A stretch of DNA of 64,000 bases, from contig CAIIXF020000002.1 of the NCBI GenBank assembly GCA_903813345.2, positions 11,738,150-11,802,149 on the forward strand. The letters are read 5' to 3'. Shown in pieces: positions 34,245 to 47,800 of the stretch (its first letter is position 1; each line of letters begins with the position of its first letter). The notes under the pieces were generated by a model, which saw only the letters and a program-made list of their open reading frames with translations, was not told the DNA's origin and did no database searches. The stretch is from Owenia fusiformis (Eukaryota; Annelida; Polychaeta; Sabellida; Oweniidae). The position numbers and the translations under genes are program-made.

Positions 34245-37200
34245 CTCTGAGGTGCACAGATGATTTTGAGGTGTTCAGTACAAACAGACAGATGATTTTG
34301 AGGTATTAAGTACAAATGCACAGATAATTTTGAGGTGTTCAGTACAAACAGACAGATGATTTTGAGGAGTTAAGTACAAATGTACAGATGATTTTGAGGT
34401 ATTCAGTACAAACAGACAAATGATTTTGAGGTGTTAAGTACAAATGTACAGATGATTTTGAAGAGTTCAGTAAAAACGTACATATGATTTTGAGGTGTTC
34501 AGTACAAACAGACAGATGATTTTGAGGTGTTAAGTACAAATGTACAGATGATTTTGAAGAGTTGAGTAAAAACGTACATATGATTTTGAGGTGTTCAGTA
34601 CAAACAGACAGTTGATTTTGAGGTGTTAAGTACAAATGTACAGATGATTTTGAAGAGTTCAGTAAAACGTACATATGATTTTGAGGTGTCCAGTACAAAC
34701 TGACAGATGATTTTGAGGTGTTAGGTACAAATGTACAGATGATTTTGAAGAGTTCAGTAAAAAACGTACATATGATTTTGAGGTGTTCAGTACAAACAGA
34801 CAGATAATTTTGAGGTGTTAGGTACAAATGTACAGATGATTTTGAAGAGTTCAGTAAAAACGTACATATGATTTTGTGGTGTTCAGTACAAACAGACAGA
34901 TGATTTTGAGGTGTTAGGTACAAATGTACAGATGATTTTGAAGAGTTGAGTAAAAACGTACATATGATTTTGAGGTGTTCAGTACAAACAGACAGATGTT
35001 TTTGAGGTGTTAGGTACAAATGTACAGATGATTTTGAAGAGTTGAGTAAAAACGTACATATGATTTTGAGGTGTTCAGTACAAACAGACAGTTGATTTTG
35101 AGGTGTTAAGTACAAATGTACAGATGATTTTGAAGAGTTCAGTAAAACGTACATATGATTTTGAGGTGTTCAGTACAAACTGACAGATGATTTTGAGGTG
35201 TTAGGTACAAATGTACAGATGATTTTGAAGAGTTCAGTAAAAACGTACATATAATTTTGAAGTTTTCATTACAAACAGACAGATGTTTTTGAGGTGTTAG
35301 GTACAAATGTTCAGATGATTTGAAGAGTTCAGTAAAAACGTACATATGATTTTGAGGTGTTCGGTCAGTACAAACAGACATATAATTTTGAGGTCTTAGG
35401 TACAAATATACAGATGATTTTGAAGAGTTCAGTAAAAACGTACATATGAATTTGAGGTGTTCATTACAAACAGACAGATGTTTTTGAGGTGTTAGGTACA
35501 AATGTACAGATGATTTTGAAGAGTTCAGTAAAAACGTACACTCCCTTCCATAAGTTTGGCAACCTTTGCTCCCCCATTGAACTACTGTTCATTCAATCAG
35601 ACATATGATTTTGAGGTGTTCAGTACAAACAGACAGATGATTTTGAGGTGTTCAGTACAAACAGACGGATGATTTAGAGGTATTTAGTACAAACAAACAG
35701 ATGATTTTGACTTGTTTCGTAAAAACGTACATGATTTTGAGGTGTTCAGTTCAAACAGACATATGATTTTGAAGTGTTCAGTACAAACAGACAGATGATT
35801 TTGAGGTGTTAAGTACAAACAGAAAGGTGATTTTTAGGTGTTCAGTTCAGTACAAACAGACAGATGAATTTAAAGTGTTAAGTACAAATGAACAGCTGAT
35901 TTTGAGATGTTCAGTACAAACAGACAGATAATTTTGAGGTGTTCAGTACAAACAGACGGATGATTTTGAGGTATTAAGTACAAATTAACAGATGATTCTG
36001 ACTTGTTCAGTAAAAACGTACAAATGATTTTGAGGTGTTCAGTTCAAACAGACACATGATTTTGAAATGTTCAGTACAAACAGACAGATGATTTTGAGAT
36101 GGTAAGTACAAACAGACGGATGATTTTGAGATGTTAAGTACAAATGTACAGCTGATTTTGAGATGTTCAGTACAAACAGACAGATGATTTTGAGGTGTTC
36201 AGTACAAACAGACGGATGATTTTGAGGTATTTAGTACAAACAGACGGATGATTTTGAGGTATTTAGTACAAACAAACAGATGATTTTGAGGTGTTAAGTA
36301 CAAATGTACAGATGATTTTGAAGAGTTGAGTAAAAACGTACATATGATTTTGAGGTGTTCAGTACAAACAGACAGTTGATTTTGAGGTGTTAAGTACAAA
36401 TGTACAGATGATTTTGAAGAGTTCAGTAAAACGTACATATGATTTTGAGGTGTTCAGTACAAACTGACAGATGATTTTGAGGTGTTAGGTACAAATGTAC
36501 AGATGATTTTGAAGAGTTCAGTAAAAAACGTACATATGATTTTGAGGTGTTCAGTACAAACAGACAGATAATTTTGAGGTGTTAGGTACAAATGTACAGA
36601 TGATTTTGAAGAGTTCAGTAAAAACGTACATATGATTTTGTGGTGTTCAGTACAAACAGACAGATGATTTTGAGGTGTTAGGTACAAATGTACAGATGAT
36701 TTTGAAGAGTTGAGTAAAAACGTACATATGATTTTGAGGTGTTCAGTACAAACAGACAGATGTTTTTGAGGTGTTAGGTACAAATGTACAGATGATTTTG
36801 AAGAGTTGAGTAAAAACGTACATATGATTTTGAGGTGTTCAGTACAAACAGACAGTTGATTTTGAGGTGTTAAGTACAAATGTACAGATGATTTTGAAGA
36901 GTTCAGTAAAACGTACATATGATTTTGAGGTGTTCAGTACAAACTGACAGATGATTTTGAGGTGTTAGGTACAAATGTACAGATGATTTTGAAGAGTTCA
37001 GTAAAAACGTACATATGATTTTGAGGTGTTCATTACAAACAGACAGATGTTTTTGAGGTGTTAGGTACAAATGTTCAGATGATTTGAAGAGTTCAGTAAA
37101 AACGTACATATGATTTTGAGGTGTTCGGTCAGTACAAACAGACATATAATTTTGAGGTCTTAGGTACAAATATACAGATGATTTTGAAGAGTTCAGTAAA

Positions 37201-38415
37201 AACGTACATATGAATTTGAGGTGTTCATTACAAACAGACAGATGTTTTTGAGGTGTTAGGTACAAATGTACAGATGATTTTGAAGAGTTCAGTAAAAACG
37301 TACACTCCCCTCCATAAGTTTGGCAACCTTTGCTCCCCCATTGAACTACTGTTCATTCAATCAGACATATGATTTTGAGGTGTTCAGTACAAACAGACAG
37401 ATGATTTTGAGGTGTTCAGTACAAACAGACGGATGATTTAGAGGTATTTAGTACAAACAAACAGATGATTTTGACTTGTTTCGTAAAAACGTACATGATT
37501 TTGAGGTGTTCAGTTCAAACAGACATATGATTTTGAAGTGTTCAGTACAAACAGACAGATGATTTTGAGGTGTTAAGTACAAACAGAAAGGTGATTTTTA
37601 GGTGTTCAGTTCAGTACAAACAGACAGATGAATTTAAAGTGTTAAGTACAAATGAACAGCTGATTTTGAGATGTTCAGTACAAACAGACAGATAATTTTG
37701 AGGTGTTCAGTACAAACAGACGGATGATTTTGAGGTATTAAGTACAAATTAACAGATGATTCTGACTTGTTCAGTAAAAACGTACAAATGATTTTGAGGT
37801 GTTCAGTTCAAACAGACACATGATTTTGAAATGTTCAGTACAAACAGACAGATGATTTTGAGATGGTAAGTACAAACAGACGGATGATTTTGAGATGTTA
37901 AGTACAAATGTACAGCTGATTTTGAGATGTTCAGTACAAACAGACAGATGATTTTGAGGTGTTCAGTACAAACAGACGGATGATTTTGAGGTATTTAGTA
38001 CAAACAGACGGATGATTTTGAGGTATTTAGTACAAACAAACAGATGATTTTGACTTGTTTCGTAAAAACGTACATGATTTTGAGGTGTTCAGTTCAAACA
38101 GACATATGATTTTGAAGTGTTCAGTACAAACAGACAGATGATTTTGAGGTGTTAAGTACAAACAGAAAGATGATTTTTAGGTGTTCAGTTCAGAACAAAC
38201 AGACAGATGAATTTAAAGTGTTAAGTACAAATGAACAGCTGATTTTGAGATGTTCAGTACAACAGACAGATGATTTTGAGGTGTTCAGTACAAATAGGCT
38301 GATGATTTTAAGGTGTTCAGTACAAACGTACATATGATTTTCAGGTGTTCAGTACAAAGGTACAGATAATTTTCAGATGTTCAGTTAAAAAGTACAGATG
38401 ATTTTGAGGTGTTCA
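34245..38415. repeat. 32-bp satellite arranged as 96-bp triplets
   Basis: About 130 monomers of 32 bp, each beginning GATTTTGARGNGTT. Three types alternate: one ending CAAACAGACAGAT, one ending CAAATGTACAGAT and one ending AAAACGTACATAT, so the working period is 96 bp. Because 32 is not a multiple of three but 96 is, long open frames appear on the minus strand (for example 34339-35154 and 36454-36918) in which the same monomer is read in three frames, giving a 32-residue period. These are not taken as genes. Confidence 0.93.
34520..38047. repeat. Recent 1,764-bp tandem duplication inside the 32-bp satellite
   Basis: Copy 1 is about 34520-36283 and copy 2 about 36284-38047. The unique insert ACACTCCCYTCCATAAG sits at 35538 and 37302, exactly 1,764 apart, and odd monomers (GACTTGTTTCGTAAAAACG, TTCGGTCAGTAC) recur at the same offset. 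Only scattered single-base differences were seen. A further partial copy, offset 579, follows from about 38035 to 38270. Confidence 0.88.
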
Positions 38416-38890
38416 GTACAAACAGACAAAAAACGTTTATTTTGAGGCTTTTTGGCAAAAAAACGCTTTGGTTCAAGACTTTTATGGGCAAAAAACGTTT
38501 TCTTCGAGGATTTTTGGTACAAAAACGTTTTGTTCGAGGCTTTTGGGGCAAAAAACGTTTTATTTCAAGGCTTTTTGGCAAAAAAAACGCTTTGTTTCGA
38601 GGCTTTTTGCTAAAAAAGCTTTGTTTCGAGGATTTTTCACAAAAACACTTTGTTTCAAGGGATTCTTGCGTTAAAAACATTTTATTTTGATGCTCTTTCG
38701 CAAAAAGCGGTTTTGTTTCGAGGTGTTTTTGGGTTAAAACGTTCTATCCGATTTTTTTGGCAAAAAACACTTTGTTTCTAGGCTTTTTATCAAAAAAACG
38801 TTTTATTCTGATGCTTTTTCGCAAAAAACGCTTTTTGAGGCTTTTTGGCAAAAACCCTTTGTTTTGAGGCTTTTATGTGTATTAAACGAT
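38416..38890. repeat. Degenerate ~31-bp repeat zone
   Basis: Irregular units built on AACGTTTTRTTTCGAGGCTT followed by TTTGGCAAAA, with lengths from about 25 to 45 bp and many changes. It begins directly where the 32-bp satellite stops and passes into the regular 61-bp array. Its open frames on both strands are repeat by-products. Confidence 0.8.
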
Positions 38891-41800
38891 TTATTTGAGG
38901 ATTTGGGTCTAATAACGTTTTGTTTCGAGGCTATTATGTGTATAAAACGTTTTATTTGAGGCTTTTCGTCGATTTACGTTTTGTTTCGAGGCTATTATGT
39001 GTATAAAACGGTTTATTTGAGGCTTTTCGTCGATTAACGTTTTATTTCGAGGCTATTATGTGTATAAAACGGTTTATTTGAGGCTTTTCGTCGTTTTACG
39101 TTTTGTTTCGAGGCTATTATGTGTATAAAACGTTTTATTTGAGGCTTTTCGTCGATTTACGTTTTGTTTCGAGGCTATTATGTGTATAAAACGTTTTATT
39201 TGAGGCTTTTCGTCGATTTACGTTTTGTTTCGAGGCTATTATGTGTATAAAACGTTTTATTTGAGGCTTTTCGTCGATTTACGTTTTCTTTCGAGGCTAT
39301 TGTGTGTATAAAACGTTTTATTTGAGACTTTTCGTCGATTTACGTTTTGTTTCGAGGCTATTATGTGTATAAAACGTTTTATTTGAGGCTTTTCGTCGAT
39401 TTACGTTTTGTTTCGAGGCTATTATGTGTATAAAACGTTTTATTTGAGGTTTTTCGTCGATTTACGTTTTGTTTCGAGGCTATTGTGTGTATAAAACGTT
39501 TTATTTGAGGCTTTTCGTCGATTTACGTTTTGTTTCGAGGCTACTATGTGTATAAAACGTTTTATTTGAGGCTTTTCGTCGATTTACGTTTTGTTTCGAG
39601 GCTATTATGTGTATAAAACGTTTTATTTGAGGCTTTTCGTCGATTTACGTTTTGTTTCGAGGCTATTATGTGTATAAAACGTTTTATTTGAGGCTTTTCG
39701 TCGATTTACGTTTTGTTTCGAGGCTATTATGTGTATAAAACGTTTTATTTGAGGCTTTTCGTCGATTTACGTTTTGTTTCGAGACTATTATGTGTATAAA
39801 ACGTTTTATTTGAGGCTTTTCGTCGATTTACGTTTTGTTTCGAGGCTATTATGTGTATAAAACGTTTTATTTGAGGCTTTTCGTCGATTTACGTTTTGTT
39901 TCGAGGCTATTATGTGTATAAAACGTTTTACGTTTTATTTGAGGCTTTTCGTCGATTTACGTTTTGTTTCGAGGCTATTATGTGTATAAAACGTTTTATT
40001 TGAGGCTTTTCGTCGATTTACGTTTTGTTTCGAGGCTATTATGTGTATAAAACGTTTTATTTGAGGCTTTTCGTCGATTTACGTTTTGTTTCGAGGCTAT
40101 TATGTGTATAAAACGTTTTATTTGAGGCTTTTCGTCGATTTACGTTTTGTTTCGAGGCTATTATGTGTATAAAACGTTTTATTTGAGGCTTTTCGTCGAT
40201 TTACGTTTTGTTTCGAGACTATTATGTGTATAAAACGTTTTATTTGAGGCTTTTCGTCGATTTACGTTTTGTTTCGAGGCTATTATGTGTATAAAACGTT
40301 TTATTTGAGGCTTTTCGTCGATTTACGTTTTGTTTCGAGGCTATTATGTGTATAAAACGTTTTATTTGAGGCTTTTCGTCGATTTACGTTTAGTTTCGAG
40401 ACTATTATGTGTATAAAACGTTTTATTTGAGGCTTTTCGTCGATTTACGTTTTGTTTCGAGACTATTATGTGTATAAAACGTTTTATTTGAGGCTTTTCG
40501 TCGATTTACGTTTTGTTTCGAGGCTATTATGTGTATAAAACGTTTTATTTGAGGCTTTTCGTCGATTTACGTTTTGTTTCGAGACTATTATGTGTATAAA
40601 ACGTTTTATTTGAGGCTTTTCGTCGATTTACGTTTTGTTTCGAGGCTATTATGTGTATAAAACGTTTTATTTGAGGCTTTTCGTCGATTTACGTTTTGTT
40701 TCGAGGCTATTATGTGTATAAAACGTTTTATTTGAGGCTTTTCGTCGATTTACGTTTTGTTTCGAGACTATTATGTGTATAAAACGTTTTATTTGAGGCT
40801 TTTCGTCGATTTACGTTTTGTTTCGAGGCTATTATGTGTATAAAACGTTTTATTTGAGGCTTTTCGTCGATTTACGTTTTGTTTCGAGGCTATTATGTGT
40901 ATAAAACGTTTTATTTGAGGCTTTTCGTCGATTTACGTTTTGTTTCGAGACTATTATCTGTATAAAACGTTTTATTTGAGGCTTTTCGTCGATTTACGTT
41001 TTGTTTCGAGGCTATTATGTGTATAAAACGTTTTATTTGAGGCTTTTCGTCGATTTACGTTTTGTTTCGAGACTATTATGTGTATAAAACGTTTTATTTG
41101 AGGCTTTTCGTCGATTTACGTTTTGTTTCGAGGCTATTATGTGTATAAAACGTTTTATTTGAGGCTTTTCGTCGATTTACGTTTTGTTTCGAGGCTATTA
41201 TGTGTATAAAACGTTTTATTTGAGGCTTTTCGTCGATTTACGTTTTGTTTCGAGACTATTATCTGTATAAAACGTTTTATTTGAGGCTTTTCGTCGATTT
41301 ACGTTTTGTTTCGAGGCTATTATGTGTATAAAACGTTTTATTTGAGGCTTTTCGTCGATTTACGTTTTGTTTCGAGGCTATTATGTGTATAAAACGTTTT
41401 ATTTGAGGCTTTTCGTCGATTTACGTTTTGTTTCGAGACTATTATGTGTATAAAACGTTTTATTTGAGGCTTTTCGTCGATTTACGTTTTGTTTCGAGGC
41501 TATTATGTGTATAAAACGTTTTATTTGAGGCTTTTCGTCGATTTACGTTTTGTTTCGAGGCTATTATGTGTATAAAACGTTTTATTTGAGGCTTTTCGTC
41601 GATTTACGTTTTGTTTCGAGACTATTATGTGTATAAAACGTTTTATTTGAGGCTTTTCGTCGATTTACGTTTTGTTTCGAGGCTATTATGTGTATAAAAC
41701 GTTTTATTTGAGGCTTTTCGTCGATTTACGTTTTGTTTCGAGGCTATTATGTGTATAAAACGTTTTATTTGAGGCTTTTCGTCGATTTACGTTTTGTTTC

Positions 41801-44800
41801 GAGACTATTATCTGTATAAAACGTTTTATTTGAGGCTTTTCGTCGATTTACGTTTTGTTTCGAGGCTATTATGTGTATAAAACGTTTTATTTGAGGCTTT
41901 TCGTCGATTTACGTTTTGTTTCGAGGCTATTATGTGTATAAAACGTTTTATTTGAGGCTTTTCGTCGATTTACGTTTTGTTTCGAGGCTATTATGTGTAT
42001 AAAACGTTTTATTTGAGGCTTTTCGTCGATTTACGTTTTGTTTCGAGACTATTATGTGTATAAAACGTTTTATTTGAGGCTTTTCGTCGATTTACGTTTT
42101 GTTTCGAGGCTATTATATGTATAAAACGTTTTATTTGAGGCTTTTCGTCGATTTACGTTTTGTTTCGAGACTATTATGTGTATAAAACGTTTTATTTGAG
42201 GCTTTTCGTCGATTTACGTTTTGTTTCGAGGCTATTATGTGTATAAAACGTTTTATTTGAGGCTTTTCGTCGATTTACGTTTTGTTTCGAGACTATTATG
42301 TGTATAAAACGTTTTATTTGAGGCTTTTCGTCGATTTACGTTTTGTTTCGAGGCTATTATGTGTATAAAACGTTTTATTTGAGGCTTTTCGTCGATTTAC
42401 GTTTTGTTTCGAGGCTATTATGTGTATAAAACGTTTTATTTGAGGCTTTTCGTCGATTTACGTTTTGTTTCGAGACTATTATGTGTATAAAACGTTTTAT
42501 TTGAGGCTTTTCGTCGATTTACGTTTTGTTTCGAGACTATTATGTGTATAAAACGTTTTATTTGAGGCTTTTCGTCGATTTACGTTTTGTTTCGAGGCTA
42601 TTATGTGTATAAAACGTTTTATTTGAGGCTTTTCGTCGATTTACGTTTTGTTTCGAGACTATTATGTGTATAAAACGTTTTATTTGAGGCTTTTCGTCGA
42701 TTTACGTTTTGTTTCGAGGCTATTATGTGTATAAAACGTTTTATTTGAGGCTTTTCGTCGATTTACGTTTTGTTTCGAGGCTATTATGTGTATAAAACGT
42801 TTTATTTGAGGCTTTTCGTCGATTTACGTTTTGTTTCGAGGCTATTATGTGTATAAAACGTTTTATTTGAGGCTTTTCGTCGATTTACGTTTTGTTTCGA
42901 GGCTATTATGTGTATAAAACGGTTTATTTGAGGCTTTTCGTCGATTTACGTTTTGTTTCGAGGCTATTATGTTTGTAAAACGTTTTATTTGAGGCTTTTC
43001 GTCGATTTACGTTTTGTTTCGAGGCTATTATGTGTATAAAACGTTTTATTTGAGGCTTTTCGTCGATTTACGTTTTGTTTCGAGACTATTATGTGTATAA
43101 AACGTTTTATTTGAGGCTTTTCGTCGATTTACGTTTTGTTTCGAGGCTATTATGTGTATAAAACGGTTTATTTGAGGCTTTTCGTCGATTTACGTTTTGT
43201 TTCGAGACTATTAAGTGTATAAAACGTTTTATTTGAGGCTTTTCGTGGATTTACGTTTTGTTTCGAGGCTATTATGTGTATAAAACGTTTTATTTGAGGC
43301 TTTTCGTCGATTTACGTTTAGTTTCGAGACTATTATGTGTATAAAACGTTTTATTTGAGGCTTTTCGTCGATTTACGTTTTGTTCCGAGACTATTATGTG
43401 TATAAAACGTTTTATTTGAGGCTTTTCGTCGATTTACGTTTTGTTTCGAGGCTATTATGTGTATAAAACGTTTTATTTGAGGCTTTTCGTCGATTTACGT
43501 TTTGTTTCGAGGCTATTATGTGTATAAAACGTTTTATTTGAGGCTTTTCGTCGATTTACGTTTTGTTTCGAGGCTATTATGTGTATAAAACGTTTTATTT
43601 GAGGCTTTTCGTCGATTTACGTTTTGTTTCGAGACTATTATGTGTATAAAACGTTTTATTTGAGGCTTTTCGTCGATTTACGTTTTGTTTCGAGGCTATT
43701 ATGTGTATAAAACGTTTTATTTGAGGCTTTTCGTCGATTTACGTTTTGTTTCGAGGCTATTATGTGTATAAAACGTTTTATTTGAGGCTTTTCGTCGATT
43801 TACGTTTTGTTTCGAGACTATTATGTGTATAAAACGTTTTATTTGAGGCTTTTCGTCGATTTACGTTTTGTTTCGAGACTATTATGTGTATAAAACGTTT
43901 TATTTGAGGCTTTTCGTCGATTTACGTTTTGTTTCGAGGCTATTATGTGTATAAAACGTTTTATTTGAGGCTTTTCGTCGATTTACGTTTTGTTTCGAGA
44001 CTATTATGTGTATAAAACGTTTTATTTGAGGCTTTTCGTCGATTTACGTTTTGTTTCGAGGCTATTATGTGTATAAAACGTTTTACGTTTTATTTGAGGC
44101 TTTTCGTCGATTTACGTTTTGTTTCGAGGCTATTATGTGTATAAAACGTTTTATTTGAGGCTTTTCGTCGATTTACGTTTTGTTTCGAGGCTATTATGTG
44201 TATAAAACGTTTTATTTGAGGCTTTTCGTCGATTTACGTTTTGTTTCGAGACTATTATGTGTATAAAACGTTTTATTTGAGGCTTTTCGTCGATTTACGT
44301 TTTGTTTCGAGGCTATTATGTGTATAAAACGTTTTATTTGAGGCTTTTCGTCGATTTACGTTTTGTTTCGAGACTATTATGTGTATAAAACGTTTTATTT
44401 GAGGCTTTTCGTCGATTTACGTTTTGTTTCGAGGCTATTATATGTATAAAACGTTTTATTTGAGGCTTTTCGTCGATTTACGTTTTGTTCCGAGACTATT
44501 ATGTGTATAAAACGTTTTATTTGAGGCTTTTCGTCGATTTACGTTTTGTTTCGAGGCTATTATGTGTATAAAACGTTTTATTTGAGGCTTTTCGTCGATT
44601 TACGTTTTGTTTCGAGGCTATTATGTGTATAAAACGTTTTATTTGAGGCTTTTCGTCGATTTACGTTTTGTTTCGAGACTATTATGTGTATAAAACGTTT
44701 TATTTGAGGCTTTTCGTCGATTTACGTTTTGTTTCGAGACTATTATGTGTATAAAACGTTTTATTTGAGGCTTTTCGTCGATTTACGTTTTGTTTCGAGG

Positions 44801-47800
44801 CTATTATGTGTATAAAACGTTTTATTTGAGGCTTTTCGTCGATTTACGTTTTGTTTCGAGACTATTATGTGTATAAAACGTTTTATTTGAGGCTTTTCGT
44901 CGATTTACGTTTTGTTTCGAGGCTATTATGTGTATAAAACGTTTTATTTGAGGCTTTTCGTCGATTTACGTTTTGTTTCGAGGCTATTATGTGTATAAAA
45001 CGTTTTATTTGAGGCTTTTCGTCGATTTACGTTTTGTTTCGAGACTATTATGTGTATAAAACGTTTTATTTGAGGCTTTTCGTCGATTTACGTTTTGTTT
45101 CGAGACTATTATGTGTATAAAACGTTTTATTTGAGGCTTTTCGTCGATTTACGTTTTGTTTCGAGGCTATTATGTGTATAAAACGTTTTATTTGAGGCTT
45201 TTCGTCGATTTACGTTTTGTTTCGAGACTATTATGTGTATAAAACGTTTTATTTGAGGCTTTTCGTCGATTTACGTTTTGTTTCGAGGCTATTATGTGTA
45301 TAAAACGTTTTACGTTTATTTGAGGCTTTTCGTCGATTTACGTTTTGTTTCGAGGCTATTATGTGTATAAAACGTTTTATTTGAGGCTTTTCGTCGATTT
45401 ACGTTTTGTTTCGAGACTATTATGTGTATAAAACGTTTTATTTGAGGCTTTTCGTCGATTTACGTTTTGTTTCGAGGCTATTATGTGTATAAAACGTTTT
45501 ATTTGAGGCTTTTCGTCGATTTACGTTTTGTTTCGAGGCTATTATGTGTATAAAACGTTTTATTTGAGGCTTTTCGTCGATTTACGTTTTGTTTCGAGAC
45601 TATTATGTGTATAAAACGTTTTATTTGAGGCTTTTCGTCGATTTACGTTTTGTTTCGAGACTATTATGTGTATAAAACGTTTTATTTGAGGCTTTTCGTC
45701 GATTTACGTTTTGTTTCGAGGCTATTATGTGTATAAAACGTTTTATTTGAGGCTTTTCGTCGATTTACGTTTTGTTTCGAGACTATTATGTGTATAAAAC
45801 GTTTTATTTGAGGCTTTTCGTCGATTTACGTTTTGTTTCGAGGCTATTATGTGTATAAAACGTTTTACGTTTTATTTGAGGCTTTTCGTCGATTTACGTT
45901 TTGTTTCGAGGCTATTATGTGTATAAAACGTTTTATTTGAGGCTTTTCGTCGATTTACGTTTTGTTTCGAGGCTATTATGTGTATAAAACGTTTTATTTG
46001 AGGCTTTTCGTCGATTTACGTTTTGTTTCGAGGCTATTATGTGTATAAAACGTTTTATTTGAGGCTTTTCGTCGATTTACGTTTTGTTTCGAGGCTATTA
46101 TGTGTATAAAACGGTTTATTTGAGGCTTTTCGTCGATTTACGTTTTGTTTCGAGGCTATTATGTTTGTAAAACGTTTTATTTGAGGCTTTTCGTCGATTT
46201 ACGTTTTGTTTCGAGGCTATTATGTGTATAAAACGTTTTATTTGAGGCTTTTCGTCGATTTACGTTTTGTTTCGAGACTATTATGTGTATAAAACGTTTT
46301 ATTTGAGGCTTTTCGTCGATTTACGTTTTGTTTCGAGGCTATTATGTGTATAAAACGGTTTATTTGAGGCTTTTCGTCGATTTACGTTTTGTTTCGAGAC
46401 TATTAAGTGTATAAAACGTTTTATTTGAGGCTTTTCGTGGATTTACGTTTTGTTTCGAGGCTATTATGTGTATAAAACGTTTTATTTGAGGCTTTTCGTC
46501 GATTTACGTTTAGTTTCGAGACTATTATGTGTATAAAACGTTTTATTTGAGGCTTTTCGTCGATTTACGTTTTGTTCCGAGACTATTATGTGTATAAAAC
46601 GTTTTATTTGAGGCTTTTCGTCGATTTACGTTTTGTTTCGAGGCTATTATGTGTATAAAACGTTTTATTTGAGGCTTTTCGTCGATTTACGTTTTGTTTC
46701 GAGGCTATTATGTGTATAAAACGTTTTATTTGAGGCTTTTCGTCGATTTACGTTTTGTTTCGAGACTATTATGTGTATAAAACGTTTTATTTGAGGCTTT
46801 TCGTCGATTTACGTTTTGTTTCGAGACTATTATGTGTATAAAACGTTTTATTTGAGGCTTTTCGTCGATTTACGTTTTGTTTCGAGGCTATTATGTGTAT
46901 AAAACGTTTTATTTGAGGCTTTTCGTCGATTTACGTTTTGTTTCGAGACTATTATGTGTATAAAACGTTTTATTTGAGGCTTTTCGTCGATTTACGTTTT
47001 GTTTCGAGGCTATTATGTGTATAAAACGTTTTATTTGAGGCTTTTCGTCGATTTACGTTTTGTTTCGAGACTATTATGTGTATAAAACGTTTTATTTGAG
47101 GCTTTTCGTCGATTTACGTTTTGTTTCGAGGCTATTATGTGTATAAAACGTTTTATTTGAGGCTTTTCGTCGATTTACGTTTTGTTTCGAGGCTATTATG
47201 TGTATAAAACGTTTTATTTGAGGCTTTTCGTCGATTTACGTTTTGTTTCGAGACTATTATGTGTATAAAACGTTTTATTTGAGGCTTTTCGTCGATTTAC
47301 GTTTTGTTTCGAGACTATTATGTGTATAAAACGTTTTATTTGAGGCTTTTCGTCGATTTACGTTTTGTTTCGAGGCTATTATGTGTATAAAACGTTTTAT
47401 TTGAGGCTTTTCGTCGATTTACGTTTTGTTTCGAGACTATTATGTGTATAAAACGTTTTATTTGAGGCTTTTTGTCGATTTACGTTTTGTTTCGAGGCTA
47501 TTATGTGTATAAAACGTTTTACGTTTTATTTGAGGCTTTTCGTCGATTTACGTTTTGTTTCGAGGCTATTATGTGTATAAAACGTTTTATTTGAGGCTTT
47601 TCGTCGATTTACGTTTTGTTTCGAGGCTATTATGTGTATAAAACGTTTTACGTTTTATTTGAGGCTTTTCGTCGATTTACGTTTTGTTTCGAGGCTATTA
47701 TGTGTATAAAACGTTTTATTTGAGGCTTTTCGTCGATTTACGTTTTGTTTCGAGGCTATTATGTGTATAAAACGTTTTATTTGAGGCTTTTCGTCGATTT

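Noticed and set aside
34339-37265. Open frames of 271, 154 and 120 codons as real repetitive proteins
   Set aside because: The 32-residue period is the 32-bp satellite read in its three frames; there is no unique sequence, signal or gene context.
38381-38690. Open frames on both strands in the degenerate ~31-bp zone
   Set aside because: Repetitive Phe/Lys-rich translations follow the repeat period; not coding.
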